A model generated the notes under the pieces. That model was not told the DNA's origin and did not search any database. It was given only the letters and a program-made list of their open reading frames with translations. This document shows, piece after piece, positions 41,734 through 50,533 of a stretch of DNA of 64,000 bases; position 1 is the stretch's first letter; every line of letters begins with the position of its first letter. Where the stretch lies: the NCBI GenBank assembly GCA_965279195.1, contig CBDIHP010000038.1:1-64000 (forward strand), given 5' to 3'. The DNA is from CBDIHP01 sp965279195 (GTDB lineage: Bacteria > Planctomycetota > Planctomycetia > Isosphaerales > Isosphaeraceae). The translations under genes were made by a program, and so were the position numbers.

Positions 41734-42870
41734 ATGAGCCGACGCCTGTTCCTTATCCTCGGCCTCGGCCTGATTGCCCTTCCCGCGCTCGTCGGGCTGG
41801 CTCAGGTCGCGATGACCTGGTTCCTTGGCGTCGTCGTTGTGTTGGGGAGCCTGGCTCTGGTCTGGATCGCGAGATCCTTCCCGAAACTGCTCCGCCCAGG
41901 CCCCGACCTTCACCGCGCGGAACGCCTGGCCAGGTTTCGAGATGCGAGCCCTGCCGACGGGGTGGTGGGCATCGCAGCCTTGGAGTCCGTTGAGGCTGAG
42001 CCGATCCCCGGACTTGAGCCATTCCTACGATTCACCCGGGAACGATCGGACGAGTCGATCCGGCCAGCCAAGCTGGAATCGAGGAACCCGCCACTCCTGG
42101 GACGTGTGGCCGTGGTTTCCATCTTCCTGGGCCGGCACGGGATGGCGTGGTCCGAGAATGAAATTGCTCAGGCCCACGAAGAGCTGAACTCCGCCGCGAC
42201 CTGGATCGAACAAGAGGCCCTCCGCTGGTCGGCAGGGGTCAACCTGGAATTGTCGCAAGTCGTTTTTGTTCATGAGGAAACGGTCGAGGAGGACGTCGAG
42301 GTCGTCCTGGCCCTGGAGTCTGCCTCGCGAGGTCTCTGGGACCGCGATACGGAGGTCAAGCATCTGAGTGCCGTCAGCCGGGCCGCACGGGCATGGGGCT
42401 TTGCCGACGGGGCGGACCTTCTGGCCCGGACGAATGCCAGGCTGGACGCCGAGGCGGTCGTCTGGGTCTTGCACCACCGTAGCGCGGGTCGGTCGGTGGC
42501 GATCCCGGCGGCCCGGGCCCAGCTTCCCGGGGTGGGAATCGCCGTCCTCTACAGCCGTTACGCCAATCTGCCCGAGCCCCTCGGCGACGGCGAGGCGCCC
42601 TGGCCCGATCCCCTGACCCTGGCCCACGAAATGTTCCATCTCTTCGGTGCCACCGACAAGTACGGGCACCGCCTCAGCCGGTACGCCCTGGGGACGGTCA
42701 CCAACCGGGATATCATGAGACTCGGGGCGAAAACCCTGACGCAGCATGAAGTTGGGCCGCTGACGGCGTACGAGGTCGGCTGGCTCGTCGATCTTCCTAC
42801 AGGCGAGTCAGTGGCCATCAAGCGGCAACGCCCGGCGGCCTCCCGGAGGAGGCGCGGCCGGGCGTTTTGA
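41734..42870 (+). CDS. Membrane-anchored putative zinc metalloprotease (HEMFH motif)
   Basis: 378 aa. Two membrane helices at the N-terminus (residues ~4-20 and ~26-45) are followed by a soluble domain. The motif HEMFH (HExxH) sits in LAHEMFHLFGATDKYG, with downstream His/Asp/Glu residues that could complete a zinc site, so the family is a putative zinc protease. No close family name is clear to me. The ATG gives a typical membrane start; the long open frame further upstream is antisense to the DUF1501 gene and is not coding. Its 3' end overlaps a strong terminator hairpin that encodes the last residues. Confidence 0.72.
   Translation: MSRRLFLILGLGLIALPALVGLAQVAMTWFLGVVVVLGSLALVWIARSFPKLLRPGPDLHRAERLARFRDASPADGVVGIAALESVEAEPIPGLEPFLRFTRERSDESIRPAKLESRNPPLLGRVAVVSIFLGRHGMAWSENEIAQAHEELNSAATWIEQEALRWSAGVNLELSQVVFVHEETVEEDVEVVLALESASRGLWDRDTEVKHLSAVSRAARAWGFADGADLLARTNARLDAEAVVWVLHHRSAGRSVAIPAARAQLPGVGIAVLYSRYANLPEPLGDGEAPWPDPLTLAHEMFHLFGATDKYGHRLSRYALGTVTNRDIMRLGAKTLTQHEVGPLTAYEVGWLVDLPTGESVAIKRQRPAASRRRRGRAF
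42827..42869 (+). terminator. Intrinsic terminator embedded in the 3' end of the metalloprotease gene
   Basis: AACGCCCGGC (42827-42836) pairs with GCCGGGCGTT (42857-42866), with an inner GCCTCC/GGAGGC stem, directly followed by TTTTG. The stop codon TGA lies in the U-tract, so the stem is part of the coding sequence and accounts for the basic tail of the protein. Confidence 0.75.
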
Positions 42871-42948
42871 GCGGGGGGCGACGGTTCGTATCGTGGTCCG
42901 CGTCTCGGCCTGCCGGGTCGAGGCGCGGGGCGTTTCGACAATCGGATC

Positions 42949-43188
42949 TCAGTTCAGGTTCGACTCCGCCGAGTGGGCGAGGTGATTCGCCAGCTCGGCG
43001 GCATCCTGGGCGCGCCTGATGTCGGCATACTTGGCGAGGACCGCCGAGCGGGAACCGTCGGGGTAGACGCCGTAGACCGTATAGAGGCCATTCAACTCGC
43101 CCATCTCGGCCTTCGAGAACAGACCCGACCTGATCAGCGACGCAAGGTTCCGCTGCCAGAGCTGGGTTTCGGCCAGTTTCATCATCAT
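42949..43188 (-). CDS. Small hypothetical protein
   Basis: 79 aa, rich in leucine and alanine, mostly helical in look (MKLAETQLWQRNLASLIRSGLFSKAE; LAKYADIRRAQDAAELANHLAH). There is a GGGG-containing stretch before three consecutive ATG codons. There is no cysteine, no membrane helix and no motif I recognise. It faces the metalloprotease gene (convergent). A real but uncharacterised gene is more likely than not. Confidence 0.5.
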   Translation of the reverse strand: MMMKLAETQLWQRNLASLIRSGLFSKAEMGELNGLYTVYGVYPDGSRSAVLAKYADIRRAQDAAELANHLAHSAESNLN

Positions 43189-43925
43189 GGCGAGCCCCTA
43201 ATCTACGATTGTGGAGGACGGCCCAGTCCTTGGCCCGGAGCGGCCATACACGCTGCCCGCTCCACTTAAGAATACGATCCGAACCATCGCCTCAGTTCAT
43301 TTCGGGGGAATTTTTTGACAATCCCCGTCCATGTTGCCCAGCCTCAACACTGGCCCTCATCTGTGTCTTCGACCAATCTCCCCGATCCTTGCCAACTGGA
43401 CACGCGGACCGATGGAGAAGTTCGGGATCGGATCGTTCGAGGCTCCGCCGCCGGTCATCTCATCCGGACCGACACTTGGCTCAGTTCGTTACGACTCGCA
43501 GGCGAGAAATGGACACCGCAAACATCAGACCGCCGCTCGTTTTCACACAATGTTGCCCCGCCTGAACACGCGGAACACCCACAACATTGCCTGGAATCGT
43601 CATAGACCGTCCGGGCCGAGGCCGCCATCGCTCGTCGCCTCATCACGTAGTTGCCAAGATCATGGGCACACCTGACTCCTGTCTGCCGAGAAATCGCGCC
43701 CGACTTGAGTCGATCGTCGTCCCCTCTGGAGTTTTTCGACTTTACCCCCCCGAGTGTCAAGGTCACCCAACCCGACGGGACCGGACTAGAGTGATTTCTC
43801 GCGTCACCGACCCGTCTGTCAAGTGTTCCGGGAGGCGATCGTTCGTGTAAACTCGTTGACACATCCGGAGCAGGATGTCCCAAGGGCATGGTACGCGGTC
43901 AGGTCACGATCTCAAGGGTGGGTGC
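43189..43925. other. Long gene-free stretch
   Basis: No convincing gene is seen; open frames here lack conserved features. Two imperfect copies of a 20-base segment (ATGTTGCCC.GCCT.AACAC) lie at 43331-43350 and 43550-43569. A GGGG...CCCC stem surrounds TTTTTTGACA near 43302-43325, and TGTCAAG occurs twice further down (near 43758 and 43820). An upstream regulatory zone or small RNA for the YdcF-like gene is possible. Confidence 0.4.
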
Positions 43926-44600
43926 ATGTCGGACACTCCCTGGAATGTCACCCAAGGGCCCTTCTACCCCGCCGCAGGTCGTCCACTCCTCCCGTTCCTG
44001 AAGCGCTGGTTTCTCCGACTCGGCCTGGCGGCCGGCCTCCTCGGTGGTTTGGTAGTGTTCCACAAGCCCGCCCTCGTGGGGTTCGCCCAGGCCTTCCGTG
44101 TCAACGACCCCGAGCCGTCCGACGCGATCGTCATCCTGCTCGGGGGGGCCAGTCACCGCCCGAAGCTGGCCGCCGACCTCTTTCATCGCAAGATTGCGCC
44201 GCGCATTGTCTTCTGCCAGATCGTCGGCGGCCCGGACGACCTGGTCCACGAATCCGAACGCACCCGCGACATGCTCATCGAGTCCGGCGTCCCCGCCTCG
44301 GCCATCACGGTCCTGAACGGGAATGTCGCGAGCACCCGGGATGAGGCCCAGCGGATCGAGAAGGAGTGGGAGGCCGAGGGCAAGGCCTGGAAGTCCGTGA
44401 CCGTCGTCACAACCGGCTTCCACACCGCCCGCGCCCGATGGATCTTCCGGCGCACATTCAACGACCCATCCATCACCTTTCACATGGCCGCCGCCGAGCA
44501 TCCCAGGTTCAATGAGGACAACTGGTACCGGAACGAGGACGGCCAGATCTTCTACCTCAACGAACTGATCAAGACGATCTTCTACCGTATCAAGTACTGA
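43926..44600 (+). CDS. YdcF/SanA-like DUF218 family protein
   Basis: 224 aa. One membrane helix (RWFLRLGLAAGLLGGLVVF) is followed by the DUF218 fold: DAIVILLGGASHRPKLAADLFHRK, ESERTRDMLIESGVP, NVASTRDEAQRI and TVVTTGFHTARARWIFRRTF. The GGxxxxR and TRxEA motifs and the late TTGFHTARARW are typical of the DUF218 superfamily, involved in envelope functions such as vancomycin tolerance in enterobacteria. The exact reaction is unknown. The ATG at 43926 is preferred over a longer frame. No operon partner is clear. Confidence 0.82.
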   Translation: MSDTPWNVTQGPFYPAAGRPLLPFLKRWFLRLGLAAGLLGGLVVFHKPALVGFAQAFRVNDPEPSDAIVILLGGASHRPKLAADLFHRKIAPRIVFCQIVGGPDDLVHESERTRDMLIESGVPASAITVLNGNVASTRDEAQRIEKEWEAEGKAWKSVTVVTTGFHTARARWIFRRTFNDPSITFHMAAAEHPRFNEDNWYRNEDGQIFYLNELIKTIFYRIKY

Positions 44601-44708
44601 GCCCGCTTTTTCCCTGGGGAAACCCGGCCCGTCGATCTATACTGTAGCATCTCGACCCCTGATCGCCCCCGCATGGTCCGACCCTCCTCCACCATCGGAC
44701 ACCCCAGC

Positions 44709-47507
44709 ATGCCCCGCCCCGGTCGATTCCCGCTGTTGATCGCATCGCTCGGCCTTTTCGCGTCGACCGCCCGGGCCGACGACGTCGGGCTGTCGCATTT
44801 CGAGCAGAAGATCCGGCCCGTCCTGGTCAAGGAGTGTTACGGCTGCCACGCCTCGGGTGCAAAAAGCATCAAGGGCGGCCTCCTCCTGGATACGAAGGAA
44901 GGGCTCCTCAAGGGGGGCGACTCGGGCCCCGCCCTGGTCCCGGGCAAGCCCGGCGAGAGCCTCCTCATCGACGCCCTCAAGTACGAGGGAGTGTCGATGC
45001 CGCCCAGGGGCAAGCTGCCCGCGAGCGTCGTCGCCGACTTCGAGCGCTGGATTGCCCTTGGTGCAGCCGATCCACGCACAGGCTCGGCCGAGAAACGCAC
45101 GGGCATCGACATCGAGGCCGGTCGCCGATTCTGGGCCTACCGCGATCCGATCGACGCGCCGGCCCCGAGCGTGAGCGACCCGGCCTGGCCGCGCGGCGAG
45201 ATCGACCGGTTCCTTCTGGCCGCGATGGAGGCGAAGGGGGTCCGGCCGAACCGAGACGCAGATCGAGTTACCTTGATCCGTCGCCTGTCGTACGACCTCA
45301 CCGGCCTGCCTCCGACCCCCGACGAAATCGACGCCTTCCTGGCCGACCGATCTGCCGATGCCTATGAAAGGCTCGTGGGCCGTCTCCTCGCCTCGCCCCG
45401 CTTCGGCGAGCGCTGGGGGCGTCACTGGCTCGACGTGGTCCGCTATGCCGATTCCTTGACCTTGCGGGGATTCGTCCTGCCCGACGCATGGCGCTACCGC
45501 GACTACGTCATCGAATCCTTCCAGAAAGATGTCCCCTTCGACCGCTTCGTCCGCGAGCAGGTCGCGGGCGACCTGATGACTTCCCAATCCCTCGAGGAGA
45601 AGCGCCGCCAGCTCGTTGCCACCACCTTCCTCGCCCTGGGCAACTCGAACCTCGAGGAGCAGGACAAGGCCCAGCTCCGGATGGACGTGGTCGATGAGCA
45701 GATCGACACGATCGGCAAGGCGTTCCTGGGCCAGACGATCGGATGCGCCCGCTGCCATGACCACAAGTTCGACCCCATCCCCACGAAGGATTACTACGCC
45801 ATCGCCGGCGTCTTCCGCAACGCCAGGGCGATGGAACATGCGAACGTCTCGAGGTGGATCGAGGTCGACCTGCCGCTCCCGCCCGATCGCGAGGCGGCCG
45901 TCGCGAAGGCCGAGAAGGCCATCGCCGGCCTCGAAGCCCGGATCAAGTCCGAACGGGCCCGACTCGCGTCCTCGGGCAAGGCCAGCGCCGCGCCCGGGCC
46001 GCTCGCCGCGGATGCGATCCCAGGCATCGTGGTCGACGATGTTCAGGCGAGGCTCGTCGGCGAGTGGAAGCCGTCGCAGCACGCGAAGACCTACATCGGC
46101 TCCGGATATATCCACGACCTCGATTCCGACAAGGGCACCAAGACCGTCACATTCCAGCCCGACCTGAAGGCGTCGGGACGTTACGATGTCTGGCTCGCCT
46201 ACTCACCCGGCGGCAACCGATCGAAGTCTGTACCCGTGACGATCATGAGCGCGGACGGCGAGAAGTCCGTCAACGTCGACATGGTCGCCCCGCCGCCGAT
46301 CGACGGCCGCTTCATCTCGCTCGGGCAGTACCGCTTCGAGAAGAACGGCCAGGGCTTCGTGATCGTCTCCAACGAGGGTACGAAGGGCCACGTCACCCCC
46401 GACGCCGTCATCTTCCGGCCCGCCGGTGCCGGCGTCTCCGACGGTGAGAAGCCGAAGGCCAGGGTGGAAACCGAGGCGAAGGTGCTCAGGTCGCTCGAGG
46501 CCGAACTCAAGGCACTCAAGGCCACGGCACCCCGCAGGGAGAAGGTGATCTCGGTCGTCGAGGAGTCGAAGATCGAGGATGCCCGCATCCACATTCGAGG
46601 CACTGTGCATAACCTGGGCGAGACCGCCCCGCGCGGGGTGTTGGGCGTGGCATCACGTAGGATGCCCGCGTTTCCAAGCACGCAAAGCGGTCGCGTCCAG
46701 TTCGCCGGTTGGCTGGCCTCGCCGGAGAATCCCCTCACGGCCCGGGTCTACGTCAACCGGGTGTGGCACTGGCTGATGGGCGACGGCCTGGTACGGACCA
46801 CCGACAACTTCGGCAGCACGGGAGAGGCCCCGTCGCACCGCGAGTTGCTCGACCACCTCGCGGTCCGGTTCATGAGGGATGGCTGGTCAACCAAGTCGTT
46901 GATCCGTTCAATCGTGACGTCCCGCGCGTACCAGCTCGCCAGCGACGACCGGCCCGACGCCCGCTCGATCGATCCCGAGAATCGCCTTCGTTGGCGGATG
47001 AATCGTCGACGCCTCGACGCCGAATGCATCCGCGACGCCCTGCTCGCTGCCAGCGGCGAGCTCGACCTCAAGGCCGGCGGCCCCGACTTCCCCGCCGATC
47101 TCGCGGCCGACTACGGATATCAGCACACCAGCAAGCGGCGCTCGGTCTATCTGCCGGTCTTCCGCAATGCGCTCCCGCCGATTTACGAGGTCTTCGACTT
47201 CGCCGACCCGAGCATGGTCGTCGGCCGTCGCGACGTCAGCACCGTCGCCCCCCAGGCCCTCTTCCTGCTCAACAACCCCTTCGTCATCGACCAGGCCAGG
47301 GCAATCGCGAAGCGGGCCGGTTCGGGCGCGAACTCGGACGATGAGCGGATCTCGCAGGCCTACCGCCTGATCCTGGGCCGTGCCCCGACCGGCCGTGAAC
47401 GCGATGTCGCAGCCAGGTTCCTGGCCGATTCGCAGGGAGACGACCCGGACCTGGCTCTGCTCTGCCAGGCCCTGATCGGCTCGCTCGATTTCCGATACAT
47501 TGATTGA
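44709..47507 (+). CDS. PSD1/DUF1549/DUF1553 protein with golvesin-like inserted domain
   Basis: About 932 aa from this ATG (an ATG 36 bases upstream is possible). A signal peptide is followed by a cytochrome c-like segment with CYGCH near 43-47 and GGLLLDTKEGLLKGGDSGPALVPGKPGESLL. DUF1549 then gives RGEIDRFLLAAMEAKG, LSYDLTGLPPTPDEI, GRHWLDVVRYADS and CARCHDHKFDP. An insert at about 450-570 (GEWKPSQHAKTYIGSGYIHD, DVWLAYSPGGNRSKSVPVTI) resembles the golvesin C-terminal-like fold. DUF1553 ends in FRYID. It is the first gene of a pair with DUF1501 21 bases downstream. The function is unknown. Confidence 0.9.
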   Translation: MPRPGRFPLLIASLGLFASTARADDVGLSHFEQKIRPVLVKECYGCHASGAKSIKGGLLLDTKEGLLKGGDSGPALVPGKPGESLLIDALKYEGVSMPPRGKLPASVVADFERWIALGAADPRTGSAEKRTGIDIEAGRRFWAYRDPIDAPAPSVSDPAWPRGEIDRFLLAAMEAKGVRPNRDADRVTLIRRLSYDLTGLPPTPDEIDAFLADRSADAYERLVGRLLASPRFGERWGRHWLDVVRYADSLTLRGFVLPDAWRYRDYVIESFQKDVPFDRFVREQVAGDLMTSQSLEEKRRQLVATTFLALGNSNLEEQDKAQLRMDVVDEQIDTIGKAFLGQTIGCARCHDHKFDPIPTKDYYAIAGVFRNARAMEHANVSRWIEVDLPLPPDREAAVAKAEKAIAGLEARIKSERARLASSGKASAAPGPLAADAIPGIVVDDVQARLVGEWKPSQHAKTYIGSGYIHDLDSDKGTKTVTFQPDLKASGRYDVWLAYSPGGNRSKSVPVTIMSADGEKSVNVDMVAPPPIDGRFISLGQYRFEKNGQGFVIVSNEGTKGHVTPDAVIFRPAGAGVSDGEKPKARVETEAKVLRSLEAELKALKATAPRREKVISVVEESKIEDARIHIRGTVHNLGETAPRGVLGVASRRMPAFPSTQSGRVQFAGWLASPENPLTARVYVNRVWHWLMGDGLVRTTDNFGSTGEAPSHRELLDHLAVRFMRDGWSTKSLIRSIVTSRAYQLASDDRPDARSIDPENRLRWRMNRRRLDAECIRDALLAASGELDLKAGGPDFPADLAADYGYQHTSKRRSVYLPVFRNALPPIYEVFDFADPSMVVGRRDVSTVAPQALFLLNNPFVIDQARAIAKRAGSGANSDDERISQAYRLILGRAPTGRERDVAARFLADSQGDDPDLALLCQALIGSLDFRYID

Positions 47508-47528
47508 TCGAACACCGGAGGTCGGCCC

Positions 47529-48956
47529 GTGGACATCCAGAATCTCCGCCGCCGGGACGCCCTGAAGTCGGCCGCCTGCGGCTTCGGCTACCTCGCGTTC
47601 GCGGGAACGGCCAGTCAAGCCGACGCTGACTCGTCCCCGAACCCGCTCGCTCCCCGCCGGCCGCAGCATGTCCCGAAGGCGAAGCGGATCATTTTTATCT
47701 TCATGCAGGGCGGCGTGAGTCAGGTCGATTCGTTCGACTACAAGCCCCGCCTGATCCGCGACGACGGCAAGAGGTTCGGGTTCGACGATGCGCGGGTCAT
47801 CGCCAACACGGGAAAGAAGGGCTCCTCCCAGCGCGTGATGAAGCCGCTCTGGAAATTTGCCCGGCACGGCCAGACCGGGCGATGGGGATCCGAACTCTTC
47901 CCCGAAATGAACAAGCACATCGATGATTTCTGCCTGATCCACTCGATGCACACGGAGGGCGTGGCCCACGGCCCCTCCACCCTCTTCCTGCACTGCGGCG
48001 CGGCCAATTCTATCCGGCCCTCGATGGGTTCCTGGATCCTCTACGGTCTGGGGACGGAGAACCAGAATCTCCCCGGCTTCGTGTCGATCGCGCCGTCCAG
48101 CGGCAACGGCGGGGCCCGCAACTACGGCAACGCCTTCCTGCCCGCCGTCTACCAGGGCACCGCACTCGGCAAGGCCGGGGCGCCCGCGGCCGACGCCACC
48201 ATCCGCAATCTCGCGAACGGCTCCCAGTCGGTCGACGACCGACGCCGCGAGCTCGACCTGCTCCGTCGCCTGAACGCCGAACAGCTCCGCAGCCATCCGG
48301 GCGATTCCGAGCTGGAGGCCGTCGTCTCGTCGTACGAACTCGCCTGGCGGATGCAAGGCGAGGCCCCCGACGTGCTTGATCTCTCACGCGAGTCGAAGGC
48401 CACCCGCTCCCTCTACGGCATCGGCGAGCCCGAGACCGACAACTTCGGCAAACAGTGCCTGCTCGCCCGCCGGATGTGCGAGGCCGGCGTGAGGTTCGTT
48501 CAGGTGACCTACGGCGATGGCACCGCCAACCCGGCCTGGGATCAACATTCCGACATGCCCAAGCATGCAAGGCATGCGAAGGCGGTGGACAAACCGATCG
48601 CCGGGCTCCTCGCCGACCTGAAAGCCCATGGCCTGCTCGAAGACACCCTCATCTGGTGGGGCAGCGAGTTCGGCCGGACCCCCTACGCCGAGAAGAACGG
48701 CACCGGCCGCGACCACAATCCCTCGGGCTTCACGGTCTGGCTCGCCGGTGCGGGGGTCAAGGCCGGCCACACCCACGGCGCGACCGACGAGTTCGGCCAC
48801 TTCGCGGTCGAGGACAAGGTCCACATGCACGACCTCCACGCCACAATCCTCCACATTCTCGGCCTGGATCACGAGAAGCTCACCTATCGCTACAGCGGCC
48901 GTGACTTCCGACTGACCGACGTCCACGGCCGGGTCGTGAGCGAGATTCTCTCCTAG
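47529..48956 (+). CDS. DUF1501 domain-containing protein
   Basis: 475 aa, GTG start with GGAGG upstream. A Tat-like signal (LRRRDALKSAACGFGYLAFAG) precedes FIFMQGGVSQVDSFDYKP, GLGTENQNLPGFVSIAPS, KQCLLARRMCEAGVRFVQVTYGD, WDQHSDMPKHARHAK, LIWWGSEFGRTPY, GRDHNPSGFTVWLAGAGVKAG and HMHDLHATILHILGLDH. It is the partner of the preceding PSD1 gene. The DSFDYKP form differs from the more usual ETFDPKP. Confidence 0.93.
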   Translation: MDIQNLRRRDALKSAACGFGYLAFAGTASQADADSSPNPLAPRRPQHVPKAKRIIFIFMQGGVSQVDSFDYKPRLIRDDGKRFGFDDARVIANTGKKGSSQRVMKPLWKFARHGQTGRWGSELFPEMNKHIDDFCLIHSMHTEGVAHGPSTLFLHCGAANSIRPSMGSWILYGLGTENQNLPGFVSIAPSSGNGGARNYGNAFLPAVYQGTALGKAGAPAADATIRNLANGSQSVDDRRRELDLLRRLNAEQLRSHPGDSELEAVVSSYELAWRMQGEAPDVLDLSRESKATRSLYGIGEPETDNFGKQCLLARRMCEAGVRFVQVTYGDGTANPAWDQHSDMPKHARHAKAVDKPIAGLLADLKAHGLLEDTLIWWGSEFGRTPYAEKNGTGRDHNPSGFTVWLAGAGVKAGHTHGATDEFGHFAVEDKVHMHDLHATILHILGLDHEKLTYRYSGRDFRLTDVHGRVVSEILS

Positions 48957-49066
48957 CGGCCAGGTCGGACGAGTGCTGGCGGCTGGAATGTTCGAGATCA
49001 GGCCGTTACAGTGGGCCGAATTCGCCCCAGCCGCAACCCTTAACCGCACCTGGACTTCGACCGCGC

Positions 49067-50515
49067 ATGAGCCTGAACCTCCTCGATTACGCCGTGATCG
49101 CGGCCTACGTCGTCGGCTGCCTCGTCATCGGCGCCCGCATCGGCGCGGGGGCATCCGCCCACGGGCTGAAGGGCTACTTCCTCGGCGAGAGCAACATCCC
49201 AGCCTGGGCCGTGATGATCTCGATCGTCGCCACGGAGACGAGCGCGGTCACGTTCCTGAGCGTGCCCGGCGTGGGATATCGGGGCGATTTCACATTCCTG
49301 CAACTGGCGATGGGCTACATCCTGGCTCGGATCGTCGTCACCTATGTCCTCCTGCCGAGCTTCTTTCGCGGCGAGATCTTCACCGCCTATCAGGTGCTTC
49401 AGGAGCGATTCGGCGGCGCCACGCAGAAAGCGGCGTCGATCCTCTTCCTCGTCACCCGGATGCTCGCCTCCGGCCTGCGGCTGTTCCTTGCCGCCAAGGT
49501 GCTCCAGGTCATCACCGGGTGGGGGATGCCGGCGTCGATCGTCGTCATCGGCGTCGCCACGATTGTTTATACCCTGTTCGGCGGCATCAAGGCCGTCGTC
49601 TGGATCGACGTGATCCAGTTCGCCGTGTACCTGTTCGGGGCCTTCTTCGCCCTCCAGATCCTCGTGGGCAAGATCCCCGGCGGCATCGGGGCCATCGTGG
49701 AACAGGCCCAGGCCGCGGGCAAGTTCCGGATCTTCAACTTCTCCACCGATCTTACCATCCCTTATACGTTCTGGGCCGGTGTCATCGGCGGGCTCGTGCT
49801 CGACACGGCCACGCACGGCGTCGACCAGATGATGGTCCAGCGCTATCTCACGGCCCGCTCGCAGAAGCAGGCCGGCGGCGCCTTGATCGTCAGCGGCTTC
49901 GTCATACTCGCCCAGTTCGCCCTCTTCCTTTTTATCGGCGTGGGGCTGTGGTCGCTGTACAAGGTCGAGCCCCCGACAGGCGGCATGAGCAAGGACCAGG
50001 AGTTCGCTTACTTCATCATCCACTACCTCCCGAATGGGTTGCTCGGCCTCGTGATCGCGGCCATCTTCTCCGTCACCATGAGCACGCTCTCGGGCGCCCT
50101 GAGCGCCTCGGCCTCCTCGACCATCAACGACCTCTACCGTCCGATCTTCCCGCAGACCGACGAGCGACGCCTCCTCATCCTGTCGAAGGTCCTGACAGGC
50201 GTCTGGGGCCTGGTCGTGATGGGCGTCGCCCTCGCCGCCTCGCGCGGCCTCGACCAGAGCGTGATCGACGCGGCACTCCAGGTCGCCTCGTTCGTAACCG
50301 GCATCTTGCTCGGCATCTTCCTGCTCGGCATCTGGACGAAAAACGTCGGCCAGGCCGGGGCGTTCGTCGGCATGATCGCCGGCATCGCCCTGGTGTCCTA
50401 CCTCTACTTCGGCACCAAGGTCGCCTACCCCTGGTACGCCCCCGTCGGGTCGAGCACGGTCGTCCTCGTCGGCCTGCTCACCCAGTCGCTGCTCCCCCGC
50501 CCCACTCAAGCCTGA
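49067..50515 (+). CDS. Sodium:solute symporter (SSS family)
   Basis: 482 aa with about 13 hydrophobic helices. Family landmarks: DYAVIAAYVVGCLVIGARIG at the start, GESNIPAWAVMISIVATETSAVTFLSVPG (first core helices), YTLFGGIKAVVWIDVIQFAVYL and GLVIAAIFSVTMSTLSGALSASASS. Members take up sugars, amino acids, sialic acid or similar solutes with sodium. It lies 18 bases upstream of the beta-lactamase/NamZ fusion, so the solute may be an amino sugar released from peptidoglycan. Confidence 0.93.
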   Translation: MSLNLLDYAVIAAYVVGCLVIGARIGAGASAHGLKGYFLGESNIPAWAVMISIVATETSAVTFLSVPGVGYRGDFTFLQLAMGYILARIVVTYVLLPSFFRGEIFTAYQVLQERFGGATQKAASILFLVTRMLASGLRLFLAAKVLQVITGWGMPASIVVIGVATIVYTLFGGIKAVVWIDVIQFAVYLFGAFFALQILVGKIPGGIGAIVEQAQAAGKFRIFNFSTDLTIPYTFWAGVIGGLVLDTATHGVDQMMVQRYLTARSQKQAGGALIVSGFVILAQFALFLFIGVGLWSLYKVEPPTGGMSKDQEFAYFIIHYLPNGLLGLVIAAIFSVTMSTLSGALSASASSTINDLYRPIFPQTDERRLLILSKVLTGVWGLVVMGVALAASRGLDQSVIDAALQVASFVTGILLGIFLLGIWTKNVGQAGAFVGMIAGIALVSYLYFGTKVAYPWYAPVGSSTVVLVGLLTQSLLPRPTQA

Positions 50516-50533
50516 GCAACCTTGAATATTAAC

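Noticed and set aside
43331..43675. Short frames in the 43.2-43.9 kb gap (114 and 144 aa)
   Set aside because: No ribosome site, no motif, and composition like random GC-rich sequence; the region is reported as gene-free instead.
44581..44660. Promoter for the PSD1 gene at TATACT (44639-44644)
   Set aside because: A -10-like hexamer is present but no -35 at suitable spacing was found; not reported as a promoter.
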